Below are positions 48,630 through 61,676 of a stretch of DNA of 64,000 nt, one piece after another; position 1 is the stretch's first letter, and each line of letters begins with the position of its first letter. The stretch lies in assembly GCA_018389105.1 (NCBI GenBank), contig JACATO010000596.1, forward strand, positions 1,156,001 to 1,220,000. The letters are read 5' to 3'. The notes below the pieces were generated by a model that was given only the letters and a program-made list of their open reading frames with translations, searched no databases and was not told the origin of the DNA. Origin of the DNA: Nautilus pompilius (lineage: Eukaryota > Mollusca > Cephalopoda > Nautilida > Nautilidae). A program made the position numbers and the translations under genes.

Positions 48630-48750
48630 TTGTCTTATCAGAGAAATTTCCACTGATGTTGGTGAGAGGGAGGCAACGCATTTTCCTCGAGCATCCCAAA
48701 GATTTTCACTAGGATTCAGTGCAGGAAAACTCGCTGGCGGGTACCGTGCG
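48630..48750 (-). pseudogene. Tc1-like transposase scrap
   Basis: On the minus strand the frame gives PPASFPALNPSENLWDARGK, with NPSENLWD at 48693-48716. It matches the third catalytic block of Tc1 transposases (P-A-x-S-P-D-L-N-P-I-E-N-L-W-D), with the catalytic aspartate replaced by alanine. Stops flank it on both sides. No terminal repeats were found. The block is short, so chance similarity is not excluded. Confidence 0.5.
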
Positions 48751-51700
48751 GTTATTGCTCGGCCGTCTCGAACACATTAGACGTATTTTTGATTGATTGT
48801 TTAACTTTTTAGCAATCGCCGTACACACTGAGCTGAATTAGCAACAGAAATCGATCAGTACAGCCACACGGAGTTATGCACAACAGCACTTAACAATCCA
48901 TCGGCCGCCAGGTGTCCCGTCACCACGGGCACTGGTAGAGATGCCGGCCAGGAAAAGCGCGAAGTGCGTTTGGTCTGACGTGATCGCAAACACTCGAAGA
49001 GCGGATCAACTATCGGAGCTCGTGTGTGTGGGGGCGGGGCAGGGTGGATCGCCTCTACTTATACTTAGTCTAGAGGCCGGTGACGTAAAAAAAAACCCCC
49101 TTTTTTTGCGTTCTTTGCCCACGCGCGGGCAGAGACGGCTACTTGCCGATTACAGAGGTTCAGAGGCCCCACACGTCCTCCACCTACCCACAACCACCCA
49201 GACACAGACGTTGTTACGTACGGGAGTAGGTACACATCCTGAATATTCTTTTCCGACGAGGTTGCGGTTGACCAGAGAAAACAATATTAGGGTGGCACGC
49301 CCAAGAACCGCCCCTGACCGGATCCTGACTCAGGCCTTCCACTTTACCCACTCCGTAAAATACAAAGCTCTCATGATATAGGAAAACTTCAAAAGGAAAG
49401 AAAAATCTAGGTGCAACGTAGCCATAGAAAGGATTATTAATTAGTGTTTGCGAAGTACTGAAAAACTCATACATAGCGAAAATAAATAATACTTATGATG
49501 TCTACGTTGTATGTCTGTGTGTGCGCCTTAATCTTTCATCATGAGTGACGATTTAGAAAAAGAGAACGACTAACTATTTAAAGGACAAATTTGTCTGTCG
49601 CTATGATAACCGTTTTCCCAATTCACTTGTAAGCTAAGGTCTCCAGTATTTCTGTTTTTCGTAAATGGTCAATTTGAGCAAGTAATACTTTTATCTTATT
49701 CCATCCAATGTTTATGGCAACATCCCACGAACTTCCACAAGCAGCGCAAATTCTGAAGTACTTTTATCCCTAACTTTTCCTTTTCGCTTTACGAACTGTC
49801 TGGTATTTTTAGGCACCCCATTACCTCGGAGCTTGCTGAAAGATTAATTCAAGTTTCCATCAACCGCTTGACCTGGTTTTGCTTCTGCTATAGTCAGAGA
49901 TAAACGAGAAAAGAGCTGGTGCTCGGAAGCCGGAGACCATCAGCAACGGTGACAGACAACTGGACAGGATGTCAGGTTTGGTGTGACGAGTTGTGACGAC
50001 GACTAGATCTCCACTTGACTTATTGTGTCGTCTTCTTCGATGCTGAACTCTCTTCGGAAAACGGGTTACGCATTCTTTTATTTTACTTTAAACTAGAATT
50101 TAATTCGGCGTTAAAAAAAAAAAAAAAAAAATTCAGAGATAGAAAGTTTTTCTATGCATAAATATTCTGCGCGGTAATATTTGGAACGGTTAGAAATTTT
50201 TTTTTAAAAAAATAGAACGAGGAAGAGTTATGTTAGCCATTTTAATTCAGAATGAGGCAGAATGACGTCACAACTTACTCAGAACTCCCCGGATGGAGAA
50301 TAATTAATGGTGCCGTCTCAGAATCGGTCGGGTCAAACAAAGGCGGGTGAAGTCTGAAGTCGGTGAGAGATAGACGCTAAAATGTCACCAGAAAGGATAA
50401 GTAGGATTTAGAAGAAACGAGAAAAAATTACGGAATCTAGAAGCACCGTGACTCCTTTGGGATTATAAATGGGATATAGGCTGGTTGGTCGGATCAGTTA
50501 CCAGAGTACCGATTGGGCTTATCCCCTGGAGGCTATCGGTGTGCTATTCCAGGAGATCGGACCTTTACTTGTCTCCAAACCTTTTTTTTAGGAAATAAAA
50601 ATAAATATATTGTACATAAGGCATTATGTAACCAAAGGACATAATATGTAACAGAAAGTTTGCGATTAGTTTGAGCATTTCCTATCACCTTATTAATGGT
50701 CACTAAACAAACCAATAGACTGAAGAGGCGATAATGTTCCCAAAAAATTTTTAAAAGTTGTTTATCATGAAATATCATTGGAAACTCGGAAAGTGCGGTG
50801 GCAAACTTAGAGCCGTGATACTCACGTGTTCGACAATAATGTGAATTTGCTAACATGTTTCTATTCATTGAAATTAATGTAAAGAACCTGCTTTCTCTTG
50901 TATGTAGGACTGAAATAAACGATGGAGATTGGATTCAAATAACATCTTCAACAGCTTTATATTTATTTGAGCAGCGAAATTTGGAGCTATTCAGTTAAAA
51001 GATAGTATATTTCGTTTTTTAAAAACGCGAATATTTATATAAAATCATAATTCGATAAATCTGAGAAGGTCTTTCTACAATATATGGCCACAAATGCCTG
51101 TCCTTCTTTTTCATATTTCTTATATTAAGCAAAATTATTTATGAAAGTGATCGTGACTCGGAATAAGTAGTAAGGTTGGTCTGGGTTAGGGTTCACAGCC
51201 TCTCACCGCCACCATAACCGCAGATTACATAAAATAGCAGCACTACTGTCCAACACGTTAAATTAACCTAATTAGCAGTTGAAGAAATTAACTGCCTGCT
51301 TTGTAAAATTGTTCAGCAGTCGTTGGATCAAAGGCATTTTGGATTTGGGGGCTGATCAGTTGGTTTAAGAGATATTCATGTCATCAGATGGGCCATTATC
51401 GTGTACGATGACGAAACCCCTATTTTATAAAGGGTGGAGAAGGGTACAAAGACATTTTTACTCGAATGGCCATCTGTACCTTGGTTTGGTTTTCCTGGGT
51501 ACCTTGGCTGAAGTTTGTCAGGAACTGGAACGGGTAAATATTTCCAAGTTCGTTTCACTTTGGTTGATATTTACACAAGACTGGTCACCAACTGAAACTC
51601 TACAGAGTCGATTAAATGGCAGGAAGCGGTTTCCTTAATTCAGCGTAGAATTGCTCAGTCCGGGTCTTTAAATAGTTCTAGAAATATGCTGGACTGGATG

Positions 51701-52819
51701 CCAATCTTATGGGCAAAAGAACTTTGTATAAACTGTAAACCTTCCTCTCTAACTCACCATGCGGCTCTAGTAGTTCGATTAGTAGTTTGGGGAATTTTCT
51801 TTGTGCTGAAAATTACATACCTTGGATGAATCAAAGCGATCCCATTCAAGTATTTTATAATCTGCTTGAAGATTACTTTATTAAATTTAATTTAAAAAAT
51901 ATTAAATTTTAAAATCCATTCTTACGTTCACTGATCCGTTCCCACAAAGATAGTTCGACTCTATAAAATAAATAAGTGAATAAATTTTCTGGTTTTAAAA
52001 CTATCATATGCGGTGATTCATTAACACCTGTAAACCCTTAAATGGAGGTAAAAGGAAGATTTCTCTTCCGTCGTTTTCTCCGGTTCACTGACTATCCTTC
52101 GCCACAAGGGGCTTGGCAATTAAGGACCAACTAAAGCGTTTCCATTTTTCGATGAGGGTGGGGAAATCGGAGAGTCCGGAGAAAACTCGATGGCGCTATC
52201 CGCCGTATAACATACCGGTGTTCTGGAATTTTAAAGCCAAAAGGTAACTGCAATTTTACTCTTAGATTAAAAAATAGTGACAGATAATAGACTAAAAATT
52301 TTTAAATGGAAATTCTGTGGCTGAAACTGCCGCCGCTATAAGAATACCTTTTAAAGCACAAGAATAAATGAGGATATTTTAACATTTTTTTACAACTTAA
52401 AGTTTTAATACTAATTACTTATTTTGCCACCTTCCTGTCCCTAACAGAGAACAGAAGATTCTTTTCTCGCTCTACTCTGGTTTTAGCTTAAGACGCTGAA
52501 GTTTAGTACACACAATATTACTCTACCACCCAAAATAATCCTATTTTAATTTAAATGTAATTATGCATTGGCTAATGAATGTCTAAAGATTAGCTTTATA
52601 CCTTTTGTTAAAAATCAAATTATTAAGTGGAAACAATGCAATGTTTGCGATTATTAAAGTTTACTGTTATTTTGTTCTAAAGTAACACCCATCAAAGTGC
52701 TACTTGCTGCTTTGCTGGTGTTGAACAAAAAGGCCGTATAGATACCTAAATAATGGCTTCAGGGTGTCAAAAATGTATTCTTACATCGTTACGTAAACAA
52801 TGAATAAAGATTGTCGAAA

Positions 52820-52853
52820 GATAAGGTGATTTTCGAAATATTGGCCACCGCTG
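52820..52853 (-). mobile_element. Possible Tc1-type terminal repeat (solo end)
   Basis: On the minus strand from 52853, CAGCGGTGGCCAATATTTCG follows a TA (52854-52855). CAG-NGGTGGCCAA is a frequent start of Tc1-like terminal repeats. A second end and a transposase are not visible. Confidence 0.3.
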
Positions 52854-53271
52854 TATATTGTTCACAATAAAAGGGTTTATTTCACATTTGTAAAGAGAAA
52901 CTCGTAAAAATACGTCGTCTTCGCTATGACTGGCTCCAGATCGGCGTTTGATTGGAAGCTGACTAGCATCACGTGTTTTCCGGTCATCTGCTCTGATAAG
53001 CGAAACTCGAAACGCGCTGGTTGGCCTTGTCTGCATCTTCAGATTAGTTGCCCAGAACTTCGGTGATAAAACAATAAGTGAATGTAGTTAGGCGAACGAT
53101 CTCTAAATTATTGCATGCATTTGGGGAAAGTGAAAATGCATAGATAAAAACATCGTTTCTGGTGATCTACTTAACGGTTTAATTTTGCTCTGTTAGAGAT
53201 CTCGTGGTCTGGATAGGGTTAAATTGTTGGCATTTATTGAAATGCTTTCCCCACGTCTAAGCCTTTTATGA

Positions 53272-53290
53272 TATTATTATTATTATTATT

Positions 53291-53329
<39 letters not shown>

Positions 53330-53330
53330 A
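53272..53330. repeat. (ATT)n(GTT)n microsatellite
   Basis: Two adjoining pure trinucleotide arrays. Confidence 0.95.
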
Positions 53331-54510
53331 TAGCCGAATGCTTGCGAATCTTTAAAAGCATAAACCAAACTAAAGAAGCAAATAAGGTTTGGTATCAGTT
53401 TCTGGATGCATTTTATTGTATTTTTTAATCTTTTGCTCTTGATGGATATGATATGCCGTCATATGTATGATATGTACATCAAGATCATTGTTTGCTATCG
53501 CTACGTTCTTGTTTTAACAGTTGAACACTAATCATGTGCAGTCTTCTCTGTAACTTGCCTAGATGTCACTTTGCATGAAAACCGTTGACTTGACATACAT
53601 CAGTTAATTTTAAAATTAAACCCTGAAAACTTAATTTCATTGATTTTACCAATTTGAAAACCTTTTCTTGTTGAACCCAGATTTCTTTTTTAGCATTTAA
53701 AGTTACGTATACATACAGTATATATATATATTTCCATTTATTATGAAGTACAAACAGGAACAGTTGTTGTGGACAAAGTGACGTCAGTTTTTCCTCATTC
53801 ACCTTCTCATCATGTCATCACTCAAATCCGCTTCCTGGAGCATGAGATTTGGCACCGAATGAACGCCTAGCTTTTTAAATTGGTGGGTATTTCTGGGCGG
53901 CTTCAGGGCAGCGGCCAGCCCACGTGGACCGGAAACCTCGAAGACGCCGAGAAAGTGACACGTGATGGAAGGACGCGGGTATGTCGTGACGTGACGACAC
54001 TGGCGCGGGTCTCGCCACCAAACTAAATCATTTTATTAAACAATGGAAAAAAAAAATGTGAACCAACGAAGTTTCCTTTCCAGTCCGTTGTAAACGTTAT
54101 ATCTGCTGGCTGCTTGATAAAGAAATCGGATACTGAACGCTGTATCCGAATCGGATAAACGGTGTGGAGAACTGTCGGCTCTTATAGATGCTCTGTGAAT
54201 CTAGAATATCGAGAAAAAAAACGGGGAGCCTTCGTACAGATATTTAATTATAATAAAATTTTGAATTAAAAGGAAATGTTGGAGGACAAGTTTAACTGAT
54301 TCTAGAACGAAAGAGGGGGGGAGTCGGAGCAGAGAGGTATTTATAACAATTATTGAGTTCTCACGTGTACATAGACAGGCTCGAGATTTGGGAATCTAGC
54401 GAGAGTGGAGAGTTTGGGAACTGGTCGTTCAGTGACACTGTCGGTGTTTTATACCTGCAAGGCTTTTTTTTGTAATCCTTCCATTTATAGATCGTCGTTT
54501 TATTTTGTAG

Positions 54511-54878
54511 AAAATTATTCCTGTCGACGTCATCATGTCTCAGCATCCGGCCGGTCTGCGGGGCCTCGGCCCGACCTGCCGGTACGGTACAAGAAACTGC
54601 TAAACAAAGGGGGTGGAAAAAAAGGGGGGGGAAAGGGTATCTTATTTCTTTTCGCCAATTTCGTCGCCTTTGTTGTGGCTGGGAGAGGTAGCAGCACCGC
54701 CCACAAACCAGCCCCGTGTCCCGATGTCAATGAGTCGTGATCACGTGTAGCCTCGGTCATGTACCAAGTACAATGTCGCTGTCAGAAATGTACCGGAGGA
54801 AACAGCCACTGTAGGCGAGCACGTAGAAACGTACGTTGTAAATGCGACATTTATTGGCCACCCAGGCTGGAGATATAG
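54511..54878 (+). pseudogene. Diverged interleukin-17-like copy with one in-frame TGA (third copy)
   Basis: A single frame runs from at least 54405 to a TAG at 54876-54878, broken only by TGA at 54738-54740. A possible acceptor, TATTTTGTAG, ends at 54510. At 54564-54605 the frame reads PRPDLPVRYKKLLNK, matching PEDLHVQYNKLANN of the intact gene and PDELQMNYEKLAAV of the second copy. A glycine/lysine-rich G-run segment follows, then PCPDVNES, the TGA, and SVMYQVQCRCQKCTGGNSHC, which corresponds to SVFQEAVCRCQDC with the C-x-C-x2-C signature. The region between the C-P and C-x-C-x2-C motifs is shorter than in copy 1. The C-terminus (RCKCDIYWP) no longer resembles the last two strands. The presumed signal peptide is not recognisable. 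Most likely a decayed or highly diverged paralogue; the segment after the TGA could also initiate at ATG 54759 to give a 39-residue six-cysteine peptide. Confidence 0.6.
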
Positions 54879-57015
54879 TTTAGAAAGATGATAAACCGTC
54901 TTTCTTACTTTCAGTGTCTTGGGAGGGAGCTGAGAACGATTAGTTTGCGTTGCCGACGAGGCAGGTTACAGGGTGGGGCCGACCGACCTTCTAGTTCGGC
55001 GTCTGGCGAGGTGGGCGATGTAAGCTCGACATATAATTACCTTCCAGCCACCTGACGGCGCAACTCCTGAGTTCACCTTTCGGCCGCAGTGGGGCGCTGT
55101 CTCTAGGGTAGCCCGACTGGGCCGCTCGCTGATCCTGCCACGAACACAGATTTATTCCGACAGGGCCCTTTTTTTTTTTTTTTTAGATCAAATTGGGAAA
55201 AGTGCGAAATAGAGAATTCTCAAGTTCAGAATGTCGATACATCAGCGCGGATTGGCGGAGAATAGCGTAGGTTCTCGTGTGCGGTCTCGTGAGAGACGGG
55301 GGAAGGAAATCCTCTGCACAAAGAAGAGAAGCGTTAATGTCACATCACGATAGAGCCTCAGGCGTAGATCGTAAACTGTAGCTTCATCATAAAATTCTGA
55401 GGATTCATCTCTCCCACTCACTATACGATACTTACCGTAACAGCCGCCTTTTGATTTCTCCATGCCATTTTATAAAGTGCTTTATAAAACCGGTAAATAA
55501 ATATGTCTATCCAATCTTTTACTCTGTTAAAGAATCTACTGATGGAAAATCCGGTAGTGTTTAACTTGCTCCGAGTTAGATACTATTATGTCCGAGGAAT
55601 ATAATATTATTTTTTATTTTTTTTAAAAATTCTTCTAACTTATTTTTCTGTTCTTTAAGTCAGAATGAAGCAGTCGTCTGCCGTTCTTGCAATGGCGCGA
55701 GCAGCAGAGCTCAGACGACTGGAATATCGAGTCTGGAGATTTGTAGGAGTCGGCTTCTTTAACCGCGTGAGCACAAAAAAACAAAAACAAACTAGCAGTG
55801 GGAAGATTAAGGGGGCTGCCTAGCTTCACAATGTTGTTGATTTAGGGTTTCAAAGACGCCATCATGATGAAGGCTGCCGTGAGATACACATCCTCACACC
55901 AGGACAGACGCAGCAGCACAATCTGCGATGTTTCCGTTTCTTTGATTGCAAAACTTGATTCTCCTCCCCCCCAGCTTCAGTTCGATCATCGACACAGTGT
56001 AGATGAACCCTACACGTACCCCTGAATTACATCGGCCTGACAGACAGGCGGAGATCTTTCACAGGGCGATGGGAGTGGTAACTATAGCTACTCGGGGTTT
56101 TGATGTGATAAACACCAGATCACCGGTTCCCCCAACGTTTCTCCGGTGACGAAGAAGTCGTCGCGGAGACAGGTGCCCTGACTTCCGTCAAGCACCTGTT
56201 GTGAAGCTGAGGACGGAGGGGGTACCTGCCATGTTACGGTCACTGGTCTCGCGACACCCAGAACTTATATCGATCGCCTAGCGCCAACAGAAAACTGCTC
56301 TGCCGACAACAACTCGACCTGGATATCGCTGACCCATTCCCAAATGTACTTTAAATAAGTGAAACGTATTTCCACTGCAACTCTGGTTCTATAGAAACGT
56401 GGCCATTAGAACACTGTACCGGCAGAGAAAGAGTGGAGACCGAGAGTAATCCGGAGATAGCATCTCGCACCGGTTCCGCTGAACTTTCGCTTATCCTCTG
56501 TGTCCGATCGCCGAGTGAGCGACGTCGATTTCAAACGGCGGGTGGCCCTGCCGTTCACTCTCCCAAGAGATGAAATAAAGTACCGCATTGTTACCCTCGC
56601 GTAAACTGGTTTCAGTTTTCTTCGTTTGATCACATAAAGAAGTCGTGAGAACCAAGATCTCGTCGGGATTGTGTCGCAAGCAGTCGCAGCGTAAGCAAAA
56701 AGGAGGGAGACGAGGAACCCGCCCGCCGTCTCCCAGCTTCGGGTGGTTTGACGTCGCGATTAGGGCGTTCCTAATCAACGATTAAATGCTCGAAACCTCT
56801 TCTCTAAAACAAAGATTTTACAATCTTCTATGCTTGCTGAGACTCAGTACACCTTTATTCGAGACCAACAGTACGACGACAGGTGATTATATATTCTACC
56901 TTTCTTGACACATTGGTGATTGTTCAAGCTCTGATCCGGAATCTACGACTGATCTGATTGGCTGGCAGCATGTGATCGTCATCGGCACCGTAAGCAGCAG
57001 GAAGTCACACGTCAA

Positions 57016-57018
<3 letters not shown>

Positions 57019-57053
<35 letters not shown>
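57019..57053. repeat. (GA)n microsatellite
   Basis: A pure GA dinucleotide array. Confidence 0.95.
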
Positions 57054-57054
<1 letters not shown>

Positions 57055-59056
57055 TTGTAATTAGTCTGCAAGGTTGCCTAGCACTAGGCTGCTGGTAAAC
57101 GGATCCACCTACCGACCTGCTTTTACTATGCACGATCGACACCTTTCGCATCGCGCGCGCACACAAGAGACATGATAGATGTTCACCGGTTACTGTAACC
57201 CGATAACCAGCTCATCTCACCAGAGTTCGTTTGTCTAAAGCTAGGAAAAAATAAATTAAAATATTAGAATTGTTTTTTTTTTTCCCGATAAATTGTTTAG
57301 TTTCAAAAGCTAAGAATTCTAAGTTGATTTTTCAAGATACGTAGAGTTTTAAAGATTCGATTAGCAAATATGTGCGTGCGTGTAGGAATAAGTGAGAATA
57401 TAGATGAATTTTTGCGAATATAAAATAGTTACAGTGGGCACCTGTCAATTTCGAAATCTACAAGCGAACGAACGGTCCGTATTTCTACTTCCCTTTGAAA
57501 CGTGTATGTGCTCCGCAGTGCTGTTTAGTAATCCACAGTTTTAGATCGCTTAATACAGCACCGTAGAGCTAGGAATGGTCAAGCGCAGTAGCTTATAGTA
57601 CCGCTTAATGCGGAATGATATATTTATTTGCATTCAAAAACTCTGCATTTCAGGTAGAGATAAAGAAAATTGGATGCATTTCGACTTTTATTTTTTTTTA
57701 AATTATAATTTAATTAATATTTTAAACATTTTTTACTTAATTACTAATTCAAACTTAAAAAAATTTAAATGAACTTATTAACCTGTCAGTCGGTTGTTTT
57801 GTTTTTTTTTTCAGATACGCGATACCTTTCGCCTGTACTTAGCTGACAGATGTCAGGTTCCAGTTCTTGTGCCGGTACCACCTTCGTTAATGATGACAAA
57901 TTGTGTCCGTTAATCGTGATCTCTCCGGAGTCTTGTTTCTCCACATGAGCGAGGAAAGATGTTCATACACCTATGCATTGCCAAACATCGCGCATATTTG
58001 GCAGGCTAATTGAATCAGCTTTGGAAATCGATCCACAGATAAATAAGAATAAAAGTCTGAACGTCACTAAACCTTTGTTTGAAAATTGAATCGCATTGCA
58101 TTTCACTGAGCTACATTTGTAGGTCTTCATCTGCTTTTTCGATATCGAACTTAAATAGTGCAGAGAAAAATGGCAAATTTTACTTCGCAGAGCTCAAAAT
58201 CCCGAAACCTAACTTTAAATTCATTTAGCGATCAAATATTTTGTGCATAGCCATTGAACTCTAAACGTGACTCGCTCAACCAGGCTTAAGAATTTGCAAG
58301 TTTCAAATGTACCACATTACCATTCGTTGTTAGCTGAATTTCCCAGAGCCGAAGTTCTGTCTTTACACTGTCACACCTGGGCGTAACTGGTTTCTGCCTC
58401 TCCTGGACTTGTGCGTCCAACTGGTCTTGGTGTCTTGTGGCGTCAGCTAAGAATGACAGATCTTGAACCCGGCAACATCTATTCCTTCCATTTCCAGGAA
58501 TATAATGATTTCATTTCTCAAATCACCGTGCGAGACGACGACCAGCGAACTTTCGTATGATATGGAAGATTTCAACTCACTCAGTCTATTTGCTCCCCGC
58601 TTTCCTCGCGAGCTTCATAACGGCATCGAATCCGCTCTTTACAAACGCCGACTGTTTGTAAACAAACGGGACACGTGCCGAGTGACACTCCCACTTATCT
58701 CGAAACACACGATCCTCTTCTTGTACTTCGCGTTTTCTATAATACTCGAAGACGGCTTTGGTAAAGACACCTTTAAGGGGCCACGAAACACTTGCGCGAG
58801 TTAACGAGAGGGGCACAACCACGTGACGCGTCTGTGCTCTTTTACACACCGCAAAGACCAAATCCAGTAACATACGGGCTCCTGCTGCTGTGGTGTCTAC
58901 AGACATACATGACCCCGGGCAGCCAGCTCCACGTTTATTTTCTTACAGGCGTATTATTTATAGCCCATATTTTCACTGTGTGCGAAAACTCGGTCAACGG
59001 CTTTCTAAACTTAGAAGCAACCCGGATATCTAATGGCTCATTTTATTCTGTCTTTT

Positions 59057-59057
59057 T

Positions 59058-59089
<32 letters not shown>

Positions 59090-59091
59090 GC
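59057..59091. repeat. (TTG)n microsatellite
   Basis: A pure trinucleotide array. Confidence 0.95.
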
Positions 59092-61504
59092 ACGGTTTCG
59101 TGACGACTGATTTATCTCCCTTTTAAACCAACCAATAATCGCCGAGTTCAGCAGATTATTTCTAGTTCGTTTCAGAATTTTTATTTTAAAAGTGCTGTAA
59201 GAATATGGGATCTAAAGCAAATCTTGTATTTCTTTAAAAATTATTCTCCTATACATATATATATTTTTTTAGTTTCTTTAATAAGAAATAATTTTTTTTT
59301 TGCTTGTCGTCTCAGAATTCTCGTTTGGATGGCTCGGACCGTGAGCAGCCCTCGCCTTCCCAGCCGCACCCAGGCACCTGGCTCGGCTACTGAGGCTGGT
59401 CACATTCCACACCTTCTTCTTGCTAAAGACCTCGAAGAACAGTGGATCGACGAGGATCCGTTGCCGAGTTATTTAGAAACGTTAAACGTCTATTATATTC
59501 TAAGAAGTTGTTAAGCATTAAGCCCTTTCAACGGCTTTACAAACCCCTCTATACAGCGGCCTTAACCCACGCGCGTCACCTGATCGCCGACCGCCGGTAG
59601 CCGTTGGCGAGGAGCGACAACTGACATAGGCGCACACTGAAAGGAAAGCTCATTAACGCGATCTCTATGAGTGAGAAATTCTCTTTGTTGTGCATGAACT
59701 GAAACAGGCGTAACCATTTTTTGTTGCAGTAGGATGTCTGCCCATCATATCGTCTCAAAGGGGGTAAAGTGGAGGTCAGCATTGATGACAGGATGTGACA
59801 CTCCTCTCCCAGATCGTCAGGTCATATCACCAGACTTATCGTGTCGATCTTCTATATACGCCCACTAGTTAGCCCATTGATGAGATCTACAACTGAACAG
59901 GTGGTGGTGGTGGGAGGAGGCGGTACCTGACCGATACGGCGCTCTTCACTTGCACAAGAACCAAGCGAAAGCTTCGCTCCAGTGTTAAGGCGATGAGTCA
60001 CCGAAGTCGTCTAATACTCAATATTTTTAAAGCGATCTTCGTTAAGCAACTTTTTAGAAAAAAAATAATTGGACTCAGCCCTTTCTCCTTTAATAATCTT
60101 GTATATGTAATAACAATTAAAAAGAACAATACAAGGAGGTTGCACACGAAAGCTTCTGACACAGGGACTCTTAGAATTGGCAATCACCAAGCTCCCTCTC
60201 TCTTTGAAAATTCGAATTTAATCCGTTAACTAGAAAATAGCAGGAAAAAAATCTCGTATTTAAATGTCATGGTAAAGACAAGAAAGTACATATATTCATT
60301 AATATCCAAGAAATGTTAGCAGATATTTAAAAAAAAAAAACGTTTGGCATTTTTGTTTGTTTTGTAACGATTGGTTTTTATATATTTTTTTAAAAACGCA
60401 AAAAGTCAAACTTTTACCTCTTGTATTTGAAATTCTGCAAAGGAGTAACAAAATAAATGCTCAGTGATCAAGGTTACTCCATAGATAAGGCGACATTTCG
60501 GAAATAAGCTTCTGTGTTCCGAACAGCTCCCCATTGTTCTCTGTAGCCGAGTTCACAGTCCGTTGTTTAAAAAAATGCACAAGAACAACTCACTGTCTTA
60601 GGGAAGAATTTTATTTGCCAAAGTCGCCATAAAAAAATTGCAAGAAATCTCTCGGGAACAGCGGATAACGGTGTGGATGGGTGGTGCTATCCATAGGTTG
60701 CTATCCACAGGACAAAGGAAGAAGAAAAAAAACTGTATGCGTAAAATTTGCCAACACATCCAAGTTCTTTAAATCATAGAGTCCAGCAGGCCGGTGGACA
60801 CAAGAGAACTCTGCTCGGGTCACCTCGGAGAATCAAGCGAGCTGATCTCATTCAACCATCGGACACAGCTCCGTTTCGGTCGATAGATTTCATAATACAT
60901 TCGCATCTACTTCACAGAGTAGAGTTACACACCTTAACACAGCAGAAGTAAAAAAATTTTAGAATTCTCGGTAACGACCAAAATTGGTGGCTTTGCAGAG
61001 TTGACGTCACAATTAGAGTTGACGAGAAGCGTGGCAGAGTTATATCGTCGCGACATAGTTAATTATAACAAATAGACTGTGTTAAAGTTTATCTGAAAAT
61101 AAACATGACTGACTAACAGACTATTATTTAACGGGGACTGTAAACAAATTATTATGGTTAAGAAAGCTTTTTGTTGGACGATATGGGTGCCCTATAGAAC
61201 GAAAGATGCGGGTACGAGAGTACTTGGGTTGGGATGTTGTCGCACGTCCCTGACTGAGCCAGTAATATTCTCTATGTAGAGATAAAAAGGAAATTAATTG
61301 GGGCTATTTAGTTTGCAGGTTACTATCTTTTCAATACAATATCACCGGAGGCTACCATTTTTGGCTCAGCCACACGCTTAGTCTAATCTTGTAACCAAGG
61401 AAACCAACAAGAGAAATGTCCGTACAAAATTCCGAAATTCTGCCTTATTGTGAAGGCGCAATAATTAAAAAAAAAATTTAAATAGCTCCCCCTTTGAGCA
61501 CTTG

Positions 61505-61676
61505 TCTTGGCTGAGTCGTTAGCGTGTCCAGTCACCTCTGTCTGAATGGTCAATAATCCGATAGATCACAGCTCTAGAGTCCGACACAGAAAAGAAACAT
61601 GACTTTTCTCGTTTTCGCTCCTGGGTACAATAATTGGGTATACACCAGAGCAGCACCCTAATCCTAATCCTAACAC
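61505..61676 (+). mobile_element. tRNA-derived SINE remnant ending in a (CCTAAT)-like tail
   Basis: The A-box TGGCTGAGTCG with TTAGCG (61508-61524) is Leu/Ser-tRNA-like. A degraded B-box (GCTCTAGAGTCC, 61571-61582) lies about 63 bp on, as expected for a long variable arm. The unit seems to end in CCCTAATCCTAATCCTAAC (61656-61674), which may be the SINE simple-repeat tail. The minisatellite starts immediately after. Confidence 0.45.

Larger units (their letters stand above)
48751..54400. other. Gene-free stretch
   Basis: TGACGTCA at 50263 and 53779. (ATT)n(GTT)n at 53272-53330. A run at about 50111-50130. Frames 48941-49381 and 51378-51638 are uncharacteristic. Confidence 0.35.
54879..61500. 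other. Gene-free stretch
   Basis: (GA)n at 57019-57053, (TTG)n at about 59057-59091, TGACGTCA at 61002-61009. An open frame after a splice-acceptor-like CGTCTCAG at 59315 (to 59514) is unassigned. Frames 58463-58906 on both strands are without domains. No RNA gene is found. Confidence 0.35.

Noticed and set aside
59316-59514. Open exon-like frame (RILVWMARTVSS..., KDLEEQW) as a further IL-17 exon 2
   Set aside because: The splice phase differs from the intact gene (one base instead of phase 0), and neither the cysteine block nor C-P-W is present. It remains an unassigned open frame.
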